Shown here one piece after another: positions 46,100 to 55,971 of a stretch of DNA of 64,000 nt. The notes beneath the pieces were generated by a model. That model searched no databases and was not told where the DNA came from. It was given only the letters and a program-made list of their open reading frames with translations. The position numbers and the translations under genes were made by a program. Source of the DNA: Eurosta solidaginis (taxonomy: Eukaryota > Arthropoda > Insecta > Diptera > Tephritidae); NCBI RefSeq assembly GCF_040869045.1, contig NC_090319.1, positions 53,974,779 through 54,038,778 of the forward strand, given 5' to 3'. How positions within the stretch are numbered: position 1 is the first letter of the stretch; the number at the start of each line of letters is the position of its first letter.

Positions 46100-46548
46100 T
46101 AGCTACAAAGATCAGAAAGCGTCAGATAGAGGGAAATCGGTAGGTAAAGTATTATACATGGATTTGGATTAGACCAAACCGCAGTCCAAGGATTTGGGGT
46201 GCAAATTTTAATGTGGAGTGCAAGATTTTTTTTCCATAGAGTTTTTACGTTTCGCAGTATAGAACTCTTAGCCCGGGAAGTTTTATCGTCCATTGCGTAG
46301 CAAACATATTTCTGGACAAAATGTATGTACAACCCTTGTGCCCATGTTTTAATCAACCTACTATTCGTTGTCGCATTACGATTCGGTACATTTTGAAAAT
46401 GTAATGTCTTCAGACCAGCATCTACTTTGGCGCTGCGTACAAAAGGGCGCCCAACTTCGACTATTCGAGATATGATGCATCTTGAGAGATTAGAATCTCT
46501 CTTTTTTACATATATGGTCATCACTTTTTGCGACCTTTTTCGCACCAA
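46100..46548 (-). pseudogene. Tc1/IS630-like transposase fragment
   Basis: Open minus-strand frame of 149 codons from ATG 46548. The N-terminal part contains a helix-turn-helix-like SRCIISRIVEV, then GRPFVRSAKVDAGLK, KVPNRN-type and FVQKYVCYAMDDKT blocks, the last resembling the first catalytic Asp region (MDD) of IS630/Tc1-type transposases. The second half is degraded. No TIRs found. Confidence 0.5.
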
Positions 46549-46854
46549 ATAAGCGTGTTAGTCTTCCATACAAATAACGAACTGTGCCGATCTTCCACGC
46601 CAATAATGAAACGTGTTAGTCTTCCATGGGACGATGTATAAGATCAGGTCCAATGGACAATGCAACATATAGACAAGAAAAGTGTTAGGTGGAGCACGGA
46701 TCATAGTTAAATAAATAAATGGCCATGTTCTGGTTTTCGAATGCGAGAAAATTTCGAGTAGCATCGCTGCAGCGAATCGAACTAGTTCCAAAGTAGCACA
46801 GAACTAACTCATTAACAGACGGTACTAGTTGCAACGCTGTATGTTGTTCTGAAA

Positions 46855-47056
46855 TGTTGTTGTTGTTGTTGTAGCGATAAGGTTACTCCTCGTAGCCTTA
46901 GGGGCGTGTTATCGATGTGATGGTCCTTTGCCGGATGCAGATCCGGTACGCTCCGATAACACAACACCATTAAGGTGCTAGCCCGACCATCTCGGGAACG
47001 ATTTATATGGCCACATTAAACCTTCAGGCCATCCCATCCCCAAGTTCCATGAGGAG
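46855..47056 (-). mobile_element. Family A retroposon, copy 9 (5'-truncated)
   Basis: Begins (GTT)n GTAGCGATAAGG and extends to CCCCAAGTTCCATGAGGAG. The hairpin words of the 3' half are kept. Confidence 0.75.
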
Positions 47057-47279
47057 GAATACCTTTCTTCCTAGTTCTTACATGAGGTAACCACTCATTT
47101 ATAATAATGCAGGTGAACTGCAAATGCTTAATTTTTAGCACTACGGCTACTAGCGGCTCACCGCCTTCATCTACGTAGAGTATTTTTCACTGGAGCATTA
47201 AGTTTGTCCGAATTTTACGCACCGAAAGAGTTAAAAATAATTTTCCGGATGTTGTACCGAAATTATCCGTAAAATGATA

Positions 47280-48640
47280 TCTAAATTCCCAAAGAGATCA
47301 CGAAATAACCCCACAACAACCCTCATTCAAGCCGACTGTCTCGGATACGAATGTCATTGATTTTGTATCGAAGCATGCTGGTATCGATAGCAAACATTTT
47401 TCGTGTCGTAAGTTGGTAAAAAAGGTTGTCCCGCTGGATAGCCTGGAGAGCATCAATTTCAAACGCGGTGTCACTACGGCATTTTATGACCGCATTCTCA
47501 ACCCTAATGTCTGGTCAGCTGATGTCTTTCAACACTACGAATGTCAAACCAACGACAGCTAGCTGTAGCAGCTCGTTCAGTGTTAAATGCTCTACACATC
47601 CACTTTTATCAACATGGTTTTGTTGCTGGACTCTCTTCTGTCACTAACTTGGGCTGCTTTTCTAATTGTTGTATCTCCGCATTCAAGGACGGATCTCAAG
47701 TTGATGCTATATACACCAACATCTCGAAAGCTTTTGACAAAGTCTCCAACCACATCCTCTTATATACGCTTGAGTGTATTGGCTTCCACCCAGTGTTCTT
47801 ACGTTGGTTAGAATCCTACCTAACGAATAAGCTCATGTGCGTTATTTGTTTTTTATTAATGATATTGGTTTCTGCTGCAAAAACTCCAGTTTCCTTCTCT
47901 ATGCTGACGATCTTAAACTCTTCCGTAGAATCAATTCCCCTTTGGATGCCTCCCTTCTGCAAACTACCTTAACAATCTGGTTGGCTGGCGCCGTACCAAC
48001 AATATTTTCCTCAATGTGAAAAAATACTTCACTATATCATTCCACATCCCATTCCTCATCCTATGGCATTTCAGGCGGCCAGTTGGCGATATTCACCGTA
48101 TATATTGACCTAGGCGTTGTCTTTGATTCCAACTCCTGCCAAAGGCCTTCAGAAATCTAGCTTTCCTTCGCAGATATGCAAAAGATTTTAGAGAACCTTA
48201 TGCTACGAAAGCCCTATGCATCTCTTTGGTGCGCTCTAAATTACAATATGCTTCCATTATTTGGAACCCTGTCTATAGCAGTCATTCAGCTAGAGCAGAA
48301 AGAGGTCAACGAAAGTTTGTTCGCTTTGCCTTATGCTCTTTAAATTTTGATGATCCGTTGCCATCTAATTCTTCTCGTTGCAAACTTATCAGTTTGCAAT
48401 CACATGAAACAATGAGAACGGCGCAGCTGGTCATGTTTGTCTATGACCTCATTGCAGGCTCTTTGGACTGCCCAACTCTTCTTGGCAATATACCGTTGAA
48501 TGTGCCCCTAAGAACTCTTCGCTCATTTCTACTGTTTTATTTGTCTGCTAGTCCGGCCAATTAATATCAATTTAATCCAATCTTCCGCGCCCTCACCGAA
48601 CTTAATAGACTCTTAACAGTTGAGAATATTGATTTCTCTT
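47280..48640 (+). mobile_element. Jockey/CR1-type LINE, RT to C-terminus (frameshifted)
   Basis: Plus strand over three frames: QHGFVAGLSSVTNL (47610), SKAFDKVSNHILL (motif A, 47725), FLLYADDLKLF (motif C, 47890), then RSKLQYASIIWNPVYSSHS (48230) and FVRFALCSLNFDDPLPS. The order is that of a complete RT and thumb. At least two frameshifts and an internal deletion between motifs A and C make it inactive. Different from family B. Confidence 0.75.
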
Positions 48641-48790
48641 TGTCCAGACACCTTCAAGTCAGCTATTCACCCTTATTGTCATTGTCGTCGTCGTCACTGA
48701 ACTACGACGTCTCACGACGACATGTTAAATTCGGTATTGCCGTTGTCGTTTTCGATAACTATTGACGACTATCGACACATGTTTGGTATT

Positions 48791-49083
48791 AAAAAAAAAA
48801 AAAAAAATGTAAGGCGCGATAACCTCCGAAGAGATCTAAGGCCGAGCTTCTCTTCCAATTTGCGTCGTGCTCCTCTTGATTTTTCCCTACAAATTGGCCG
48901 GACGGGACCTACATGTTTTATGCCGACTCCGAACGGCATCTGCAAGGCAGATGAGTTTTCACTGAGAGCTTTTCATGGCAGAAATACACCCGGAGCGCTT
49001 GCCAAACACTGCCGAGGGGCGACCCCGCTTAGAAATATTTTCTTCTAATTGAAAAATCTTATTTCTAAAATTTTGATGTTGCT
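48791..49083 (-). mobile_element. SINE family S with perfect target-site duplication
   Basis: Flanked by an 11-bp repeat TGTTTGGTATT (48780-48790 and 49084-49094). Reverse copy: the A-run next to the left flank is the T-tail read backwards. The tRNA-like head is absent (starts AGCAACATCAAAATT on the minus strand), so it is 5'-truncated. Confidence 0.8.
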
Positions 49084-49661
49084 TGTTTGGTATTAGCTAA
49101 GCAAATTTGCTGTCGTCGTCGCCCTCACACGGCGCCATTTGTGTCGACGCGGTTTTTACTGACGACAGAAGGAAAATTTGTAAGTAAAACATTTTTTTTA
49201 ATTAATTAAATATACATATATGTAATATGCATTGTTTTTTTAGATATTCAAAATGAAAATAACGAGTGCGCAATAATTCGAGGTTCTTGTAGCTGGACTA
49301 GAAAAATTCGAAGTTATTTCTGATTTTTTTTCTATTGAGTCTAAGCTCCTCTTTATTATTTTCGTCACTAGAGCTATAATAAAACATTTTTGTAAAATCT
49401 TGAAAAGAAATATTTAAACAAATCACAAATCGCGAAAAAAGATACAGAAATAGTAAAAAAAATCGAACAGCTGATCCAGAATTGACAGAGATGGTATATT
49501 TTCCTTTCGTTTTATCGATAAATTGTCGTCGTCGTCTCAACAAGCTAAAGCGCCAAATACACGACACGAACATTTCCGCGAACATTCCGCAATCTTGTTC
49601 GCAGCTTTGGCCATACACCATACGAACTTTTGGCCGAACATTAGTTATCTTTCAGACAGCG

Positions 49662-49905
49662 ATGAATACGGACAACAATTGTGCTGCAGCAATATTGCTC
49701 GCTGTGGCAATTAAGCGTAAAAAAAAGAGAGAAGATCGCAAAAAAAGAATTTGGTGCAAAGAATGATTTAAAAAACGAGCAGTTCTTGGACAAAGTGATC
49801 TCATTAAAGAACTGGAATTCACGTCACAAAATGATTTTAAAAATTACGTTCGTATGAGCAAGGCAACATTTGACCAACTTTTACTTATTTTTTTTTATAA
49901 CTGTA
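49662..49905 (+). pseudogene. Harbinger-type transposase N-terminus
   Basis: Plus strand MNTDNNCAAAILLAVAIKRK then RKKRIWCKE, a stop at 49764, and continuing KRAVLGQSDLIKEL...YVRMSKATFDQLL. This Arg/Trp motif followed by an FxNYxRM block is the N-terminus of HARBI1-like nucleases. The catalytic DDE part is deleted. Confidence 0.6.
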
Positions 49906-50069
49906 TCCTTTGTGGCATCAGGATCTACTTCTTTTAATTTTTCGATTAAAGTCGCATAATCATTATTCTTTTTAATTCTATTACAATAATCTTTGCTTTT
50001 TACTTGCCACAATGATGGCAAAGATTTATACATTTCAATAAATTCACTCAGAAATTTTTTATTGTCCAT
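49881..50069 (-). CDS. MADF-domain protein fragment of Harbinger element
   Basis: 62-codon frame from ATG 50069 (MDNKKFLSEFIEMYKSLPSL then WQVKSKDYCNR...YATLIEKLKEVDPDATKDTV). Matches the MADF DNA-binding domain layout (FIEMYKSxPxLW, KDYxNR, spaced helices). In Harbinger elements a Myb/MADF partner helps the transposase reach the nucleus and bind DNA. Truncated after the domain by the internal deletion. Confidence 0.65.
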   Translation of the reverse strand: MDNKKFLSEFIEMYKSLPSLWQVKSKDYCNRIKKNNDYATLIEKLKEVDPDATKDTVIKKNK

Positions 50070-50402
50070 TTTACTTTTCCGCGCACGTCTGTTCCGTTCA
50101 GAAATTACTACGATTATGAGCTATTTCGCCATACACGCACGAACAGTTCGCGCAAATGTTCGCCAAAAATTAAAATATTTTGATTTTTGGCGAACATTTG
50201 CGCGAACTGGCAAACACCACCATACACGACAGAAAAGGTCGCAGAAACATGACATAACGGGAATGTTCGCGGAAATGTTCGTGTCGTGTATTTGGCACTT
50301 TAGCCAATACCGATTTGGTGTCGAAGTGACGACGACGTCGATACGATGTGACGTCGACTGAAATACGACGACGATGTCGACGACGGCAATGACAATAAGG
50401 GT

Positions 50403-51219
50403 AATTAATATTTTCTTAATTTGACATTATCTTCTATTTATGTTTACTGTTTTATTTGTAATTGAAATATTATGTTGGCTGTTATATTTCGTTTAAATTT
50501 TTTTATTTATTTTTTATATATTTTGAACTAAACTAAATATCGAAATGATTCTGAGAGCAACCCAAAAGAATTCTGAAATATTCATGAAAATATAACGACA
50601 CAAATCCTTTATTTTTTGGAGATACAATCCTGAAATATTTCGGACATAAAATCATTTCCGTGAACTGAGGTCTGGAAGTTCGTGATTTGTAGATAGTCCA
50701 AAAATGCCCCCGAAATGGTCTCGAAATCGCCCCTTAATTAATTTTAAAACAATCCCGATATAATACGAAGACGATGACGAAATATCGGAAGATAGAAAAG
50801 ATGCGAATTTATCTCGAACTAGTCCGAAAACAATTTAGAATTAGTAATAATAATACAAGTAATACGATGATGATTTCGAAATATCGATAGGTAACCCTGA
50901 AAAGATCGATAATTTATCTGTCGATATAATCCCAAAATCAATACTGAAAATTTCCTAATGAATCCCCAAAGTATCTTTCTGAATTGCAAGCATATACCAT
51001 ATACTATTCGTCTAAAGCAAATAGAATCAGTGTTGTTAAAACGTTTCAGGATTCAGGAGAGTTGACAGGCATTCGGTTCCAGAAGGTGCAAATGATCCGT
51101 AGATGGCCACGAAATGAACGCGCAATCGTCTCGAAACTGTCCAATAATATCCCCTAAATTATCTAGAACTATTACGAAGACGATTCCGAAATATCGGGAG
51201 ATAATTCTGAAAGGTTGCG
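50403..51219. repeat. Degenerate array of GAAATATCG-like words
   Basis: Between about 50570 and 51220 words such as CGAAATATCGG, CGAAATGGTCTCGAAATCG and CCTGAAA recur irregularly. No frame or fixed period could be measured by eye. Confidence 0.4.
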
Positions 51220-51700
51220 AATTTTCAACAGAAACTGTTTGTTCAGCATTTCATTTCTCCCTAATGGGGAGTACTCTCGCCTCATTGTGTAGGTGGTGTT
51301 CTGGTGACATAAGAAGACAGCCCGTAGCGGTTTTGAGGGCAGTATTTTGGAAGGCCTATATTTTCTTCCAGTGAGTAACCTTTAGGCTTGGCGACCATAT
51401 CGGGGGCGCGTAGCATGCAATCGGCCAGAGCGTTTCTTTGTCTTTACCCCAAGTGTTGTCGGCAAGAGATTTTTAGGATTTTATTACGGCTCTGGATTTT
51501 AGGAACAATTGCGGTTGCATGCTCTCCAAAATGTAGATCCTGATCGAACGTCACACCCACGCTTATCGATGTGTGGGCCCGGGCCTTTGGCCATTATTGT
51601 GCAGTCATCGGTGAAGGTAACTTCGATATGTAGAAGAAGTTAAACAGAAGTGGGGATAGGACACTACCTGTTTATTTCTTATGAGTTAAGATGTTATGTT
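51220..51700 (-). mobile_element. Jockey-like LINE, RT thumb region
   Basis: Reverse of the segment seen at 60380-60720: GATCCTGATCGAACGTCACACCCA and GCGTAGCATGCAATCGGCCA blocks occur in the same order. Disrupted. Host of family A copy 10. Confidence 0.6.
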
Positions 51701-51714
51701 CCTGAATACAAGTT

Positions 51715-52012
51715 GGTGTTGTTGTTGTATTAACGATAAAGACACTCCCCGAAGGCTTTGGGGAGGGTTATCGATGTTGATAGTCCTTTGCCGGATATAG
51801 ATCCGGTACGTTCCGGTAACAAAGCATCATTAAGGTACTAGCCCGACCATCTCGGGAACGATTTATATGTTCCATGTGAAGCTTGGGGTCTCGTAGTCTG
51901 TTAATGAACGGGATTCGCCGCGGGTGGGGGAGGTTGACAATTGAGTTGGAGAAGCTATATATTTCGCTGGCAACCCCTTGAGAGGGTTGCGCTACACAAC
52001 CGCTTGAATCGC
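51715..52012 (-). mobile_element. Family A retroposon, copy 10 with 14-bp duplication
   Basis: Perfect 14-bp flanks CCTGAATACAAGTT at 51701-51714 and 52013-52026. 5'-truncated within the GGGTTG hairpin region. The 3' hairpin CGATAA...TTATCG is retained although its loop-side bases have changed. Confidence 0.82.
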
Positions 52013-52029
52013 CCTGAATACAAGTTATT

Positions 52030-52165
52030 CTTCTTATCGGTTCGTTATAAGCTTGTCTACGATAGAGTCTTCGGCTTCTTATTATTTTCTTATCGGTTCG
52101 TTATAAGCTTGTCTACGATAGAGTCTTCGGCTTCTTATAATTTTCTTATTGGTTTGTTATGGACG
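52030..52165. repeat. 57-bp tandem repeat, about 2.3 units
   Basis: CTTATCGGTTCGTTATAAGC recurs with a 57-bp period and a partial third unit CTTATTGGTTTGTTATGG. Confidence 0.8.
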
Positions 52166-52219
52166 GTTTACAGAAGATTTAACAATTTTATATTGAAGCT
52201 TAATCCGATGAGCCTTTGT

Positions 52220-52480
52220 TAACAAATCGATAGCACGCCGTTAACAATTTGGTAACACATCGATAAGAAATCGAAAATCTTCGACAAAAAAATTAGGTAA
52301 AGCATATACAACTTTTCAATAACACATCGATAGTACGCTAATAGCAAATCGATAACTACGATAAATGACCGGTAAATTTTCGATAATAAATCGATAACTT
52401 TGCTATAACATTGCGATTGTTTTTCGATTACTTTTTGATAACATATCGATAGCCTTTTAATAAATAAACGATAGCTTGTT
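52220..52480. repeat. Cluster of CGATA / ATCGATA motifs
   Basis: At least nine CGATA words within 260 bp, many as ATCGATAG or ATCGATAA. They could be a decayed tandem repeat or sites for CGATA-binding insulator/DREF-type factors; not decidable here. Confidence 0.55.
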
Positions 52481-52741
52481 TACACCTCCTTGATAAAAAA
52501 CGTTTATATTCCGTTCCTTGCCTTGAATTGTTCCCACACTATGCCAGAGTGGTATTAGACCACTTACTACGCCGACACTACACACTACGCTTACATTCTG
52601 CATCCCCCCATACCGTGAGCAACGATGTTTACACATCAAAAATGCTACTGGCTACGGTATTAGCTATCTGTGCGCCAAATCTCATGCGAATTCGACCACC
52701 GGTTTTGGCTTGATTTGAGTCACAAAAACAATTATCTGAAC

Positions 52742-53631
52742 CAGGGACGGAAAATAATAATTATTATTTATTTTTCGGAGTCGAAAAAGTCCGGGTCAAA
52801 AAATTGTCCTAGGTGAAAATGTTTGAGTTCTCAGGTATCCCTATAGTAATATCATGTCGAATCATGCATCCTTTTTATTTTTCGAACTTTTTCCATAAAA
52901 GTCCACATATAAAAGTAAAATCGGTATTTTTCTTTTTTGAGTCCGATAGAACTAGTTAAACTCGGGCTTTTAAAAATAAAAGTCCGGAAATAAAATTATC
53001 CAGACTTTTATTTTGTAAGGCCAAAATAAAAATCCGGCCGAAATCTGAAATTTTTATTTCGGATAAGCCGTTTCTTTGTTATCAAGCCGGACTTTTATTT
53101 TGGCCTTAAAAAATAAAAGTTCGGATTTGACTTTTATTTCCGGACTTTTATTTTTAAAAGTCCGAGTTTAACTAGTTCTGTCGGACTCAGGTATTAAAAA
53201 TCGGAAAATAATTTTTATCTTGATCCAAATATATTAAAAGTCCAAAATTAATAGTTTTGCAAGGAATTGGCGGCGCCACCGTGGTGTGATGGTAGCGTGG
53301 TAGCGTGCTCCGCCTACCACACCGTATGCCCTGGGTTCACGACCCAGACAAAGCAACATCAAAGTTCTAGAAAGAAGATTTTTCAATTAGTAGAAAGTTT
53401 TTCTATTAGTAGAAAATTTTTCTAAGCGGTGTCGTCCCTCGGCAGTGTTTGGCAAGCATGCCGAGTGTATTTATGCCATGAAAAGCTCTCAGTGAAAACT
53501 CATCTCAAATCAAGAGGAGCACGACGCAAATTGGAAGAGAAGCTCGGCCTTAGATCTCTTCGGAGGTTATCGCGCCTGACATTTATTTTTTTTTTAAGGA
53601 ATTATAAAAGGAGTAATAGTTTCCGTCCCTG
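52742..53631. mobile_element. hAT-type foldback MITE
   Basis: Termini CAGGGACGGAAAATAATAAT and the inverted TTCCGTCCCTG, flanked by ATCTGAAC (52734-52741) and ATTTGAAC (53632-53639), an 8-bp duplication with one mismatch, as for hAT transposons. The interior 52860-53250 is a long palindrome of AAAAGTCCGG / CCGGACTTTT words. It holds a SINE at 53269-53595. Confidence 0.72.
53269..53595 (+). mobile_element. tRNA-derived SINE (family S) with head
   Basis: Flanked by AAGGAATT (53261-53268 and 53596-53603). B-box-like GGTTCACGACC at 53334-53344; A-box-like TGGTGTGATGG near 53283, followed by a small local duplication (GTGGTAGCG). An internal deletion removes about 70 bp of the body. Ends with a T-rich tail. 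It lies less than 200 bp upstream of a PHRF1 exon. Confidence 0.8.
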
Positions 53632-53757
53632 ATTTGAACATCCAAACATCTAGCCTTTTAAATTTATATTATTAACAGAACATAAATTCCAAAATAAACA
53701 AACTATATATTTACTTTATTGTTTTTTTTTTTTTTTTTTTTTTTTTACCTCAAATAG

Positions 53758-53886
53758 TTTTTGCGTAAGCTGAATCGACAGGAACGTGTCGTAGAAGAAG
53801 TGAAATTAGTATTAAAGCCACGTTACAACAAGAAACAAATCACAAAAGAGGACTACAAAGAAATTATGCGAAGAGCAGTGCCAAAG
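53758..53886 (+). CDS. PHRF1: PHRF1 homologue, exon for first half of C-terminal module
   Basis: Acceptor is a long T-run followed by ACCTCAAATAG (AG at 53756-53757); donor CCAAAG|GTATGT (53887). 43 codons in phase 0, beginning [17 protein letters not shown] and ending MRRAVPK. This Leu/Lys/Arg-rich helical segment is the most recognisable part of the family outside the fingers; vertebrate PHRF1 has a closely similar [10 protein letters not shown] stretch near its C-terminus. In the family this end is linked to binding the RNA polymerase II CTD (SRI-like role). The upstream T-run is unusually long for a polypyrimidine tract. Confidence 0.93.
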
Positions 53887-53947
53887 GTATGTTAGCCGAA
53901 ATTATATATGCATTTTTTTAAATTTTCATCAATTTTTGTATTCACAG

Positions 53948-54109
53948 ATTTGCCACAGCCGTTCGGGTGAGATTAATCCACATAAGATCAAGAATCTGAT
54001 TGACGCCTACGTGAGGAAATTCCGTGCAAAGCATAAGAAACTAAATCTGCTAAACACGGGTCAAGTAAGCAGTGCTGTCAAATGTGCAGCATATTTGAAG
54101 AAGCTGTAA
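53948..54109 (+). CDS. PHRF1: PHRF1 homologue, terminal coding exon
   Basis: After a 61-bp intron (53887-53947, TTCACAG acceptor), 53 codons run to TAA at 54107-54109. It begins ICHSRSGEINPHKIKNLID, the conserved end of the family, followed by AYVRKFRAKHKK and a tail ending YLKKL. An internal CAA|GTAAGC (54062-54069) resembles a donor, so the last 15 residues could be replaced if a further exon exists; no acceptor was identified, so the TAA is taken as the stop. Confidence 0.92.
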   Translation: MCHSRSGEINPHKIKNLIDAYVRKFRAKHKKLNLLNTGQVSSAVKCAAYLKKL

Positions 54110-54513
54110 AGGAGCAAAAAAGGAAGGAAAGACTCAGCATTATCTTTTTATATATACATACTAGATACATACCTACATTTATGTATTTTACTCAACGGGT
54201 ATGTATTAATATCGTCGCCTTTATGTCAAAAACATGAATATGTAAGTGCCGGAAAATCAAATTTACATGCCTCTTTTTGTTATAAATCAAGGAATCCTTA
54301 ACCCCGCTCAACCTACACATCCATTCATAAATTGCCAACATCTAGATTCAGAAAATTGTTATTTCAAATTAATGCGATCAATAAGAAATTGTTTTAGATG
54401 AATTTGCTTTGAAAGTACACATGCGTGGCAAATATACATTGCGTGTGTCAGAGTCTACACTGAACAAGTTAAAGCACTTTGTAGTATCGAGATCTTCAAT
54501 GACGATATATGTA
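54110..54513 (+). other. Presumed start of PHRF1 3' UTR
   Basis: No AATAAA or ATTAAA occurs between the stop codon and the LTR element at 54514. The first AATAAA is at 54562-54567, inside the LTR; further ones at 56386-56395 follow the element. Confidence 0.5.
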
Positions 54514-54747
54514 TATAGAACGTTATGTTTATTATTCTATATTTATTAATTCATTAATTCAAATAAAACTTAAAACTAAAAACTAAAACTAAGAAGAACA
54601 AAGTCGTGTCTTCAAAGGAAAAATCCAGAATTATAATGATGCGTTGAAATTCAAAGTATAACTAGACGTTGGCTGTAGTTGCTAAAACTCAGCTGTTCTA
54701 TGAGGTTGCCACATACTGCTGCAGGGTCGATTTGGGTAGTCACTACA
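54514..54747 (-). repeat. 3' LTR (by element orientation)
   Basis: Starts TGTAGTGAC on the minus strand, directly after the polypurine tract. It contains an AATAAA on the plus strand (54562-54567), in the direction of PHRF1 transcription. Confidence 0.85.
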
Positions 54748-55088
54748 CCACCCCCTTTCCAGAAAATTCGCCGATCTTTGGGAACAAATTCCGCAGGTTA
54801 ACCATGCTGTGACGTTTGTATTGTATTGGTCGAACGGTCTCGAAATGCCGTCGTAGTTCTCGTAAAAAATGATGTTGGTTGTTTGAAAATAATTCCTTGG
54901 TTTGTGTTTGCAATTGCGTTCGCGTATGTGTATGCGTTGTCGATTCCTTGCTTTGTTTTTGAAAATCCACCAACACGTCGTAGTGTCTTAGGAAATCCGC
55001 ACCTATTATAGGATGCGCAACGTCGGCGATTAAGAAACATCACTTAAATGGCCGTCGTAGGCCGAGCTAATGTTATCTGTCGTTTGCC

Positions 55089-55358
55089 GAATGTATTAAT
55101 TGTAGTATTGTTTGCAGCAACCAGTTTCATTGCGTTTGGTTGCGTACACTCATCGTGACGTTTGGGTACCACCGAAACTTCAGCGCCCATGTCGATGAGG
55201 AATTTCATTGAAAACGTTCTGTCTCGAATGTATTAATTGTAGTGTTGTTTGCAGCAACTAGTTTCATTGCGCTTGGTTGCGTACTCTCATCGTGACGTTT
55301 GGGTACCACCGAAACTTCGGCGCCCGTGTCGATGAGGAATTTCGTTGAAGACATTCTG
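55089..55358 (-). pseudogene. Duplicated retropepsin segment of the LTR element
   Basis: Two tandem copies of a 137-bp segment encode the aspartic protease active-site region on the minus strand. One copy has FLIDTGAEVSVVP with the normal DTG triad; the other has DMG in place of DTG. A downstream block resembling the second conserved protease motif (IIGADFL) lies near 54990-55030. The duplication and frame breaks mean no working protease. Confidence 0.7.
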
Positions 55359-55531
55359 GTTCAAATGTAAAGGCGGCTGAAGTTCATATCCTCCTCCGAC
55401 ATAGCCGCTTTGTACGGAGGGCTGACTAGTTTTCGGAAAGCTTTGGTGTGAAAGCGCATGGTGGCCGACACTGTGTTGCGCTCTTGCCGAGTGATTTGTT
55501 GTGGAAGTGTTTGTTGACCGCCGTTGTTGCC

Positions 55532-55870
55532 TTATTGTTGAGTATTTACCAGCAGATTATTGCTAGGCAATTGTTGCTGTGGATTTACAATTTGGCTTTG
55601 TGGAGCCAAAGCATGCATTTGTACGCTTCCAACGTGACTGGGATCATTACGATTTTGCGCTTGCTGCGAGCGTTGGGATAAATTGGATATATTTGGTGAA
55701 TTTTTCGTTTGCGCATCACGGATGGATGAGAATGTGATATAGTCTGTGATTTTTGCAAATGTTGTTGCTGATGGCACGCTGATTGTTGTGTCGTTGATTA
55801 TAATGCACATCGTTACCACGTACATTTTGCCACCCTGGCGCGCACTGCGTTGCTTTTGTGCGAATTCCAT
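55532..55870 (-). pseudogene. Gag-like fragment of the LTR element
   Basis: 112-codon minus-strand frame starting MEFAQKQRSARQGGKMYVV and ending in Asn/Gln-rich sequence. It lies where gag is expected, between primer site and protease; no zinc knuckle is visible. Assigned by position only. Confidence 0.45.
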
Positions 55871-55971
55871 AGGTGCTTGTCTTCCATCAAACTGATTGAT
55901 GGTTTTAATTCTGTTGTCGTCCGGCTCGCAAAAATTATGTTTATCATTCTATTGTCGTCGGGGTCACCAAT

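Larger units (their letters stand above)
49544..50304. mobile_element. PIF/Harbinger deletion derivative
   Basis: TIRs of about 45 bp (GCTAAAGCGCCAAATACACG inward from 49544, mirrored at 50304), flanked by CAA on both sides (3-bp duplication). Two convergent gene remnants inside: a transposase N-terminus (+) and a MADF-domain protein (-), the two-gene layout of Harbinger elements. Confidence 0.72.
48669..50402. mobile_element. GTC-rich foldback element hosting a SINE and a Harbinger element
   Basis: Termini ACCCTTATTGTCATTGTCGT (48669) and the inverted complement ending CAATGACAATAAGGGT (50402). Subterminal GTCGTC/GACGAC runs face inward on each side. Contains SINE 48791-49083 and Harbinger derivative 49544-50304, each with its own target duplication. 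Confidence 0.65.
4898..54109 (+). other. PHRF1: PHRF1-like gene locus (5 coding exons in window)
   Basis: Whole-gene entry. Exons 4898-7624, 12694-17062, 44577-44653, 53758-53886 and 53948-54109 join with compatible phases (0, 1, 0, 0) and GT-AG borders. From ATG 4967 the joined coding sequence is 7395 nt, giving 2464 residues, longer than vertebrate PHRF1 (about 1650). Family knowledge: PHRF1 is a nuclear RING E3-ligase-type and PHD reader protein that binds the phosphorylated C-terminal domain of RNA polymerase II. Seen here: RING, then PHD, basic nuclear-localisation-like blocks, long low-complexity and Arg/Ser-rich middle, and a short conserved C-terminal module. All other sequence in the locus is intronic repeat DNA. 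The 5' exon(s) and promoter are not identified. Orthology is called from domain order and the C-terminal module. Confidence 0.9.

Noticed and set aside
52220..52480. Replication origin or insulator called from the CGATA cluster
   Set aside because: Motif count alone does not support function; kept only as a finding to test.
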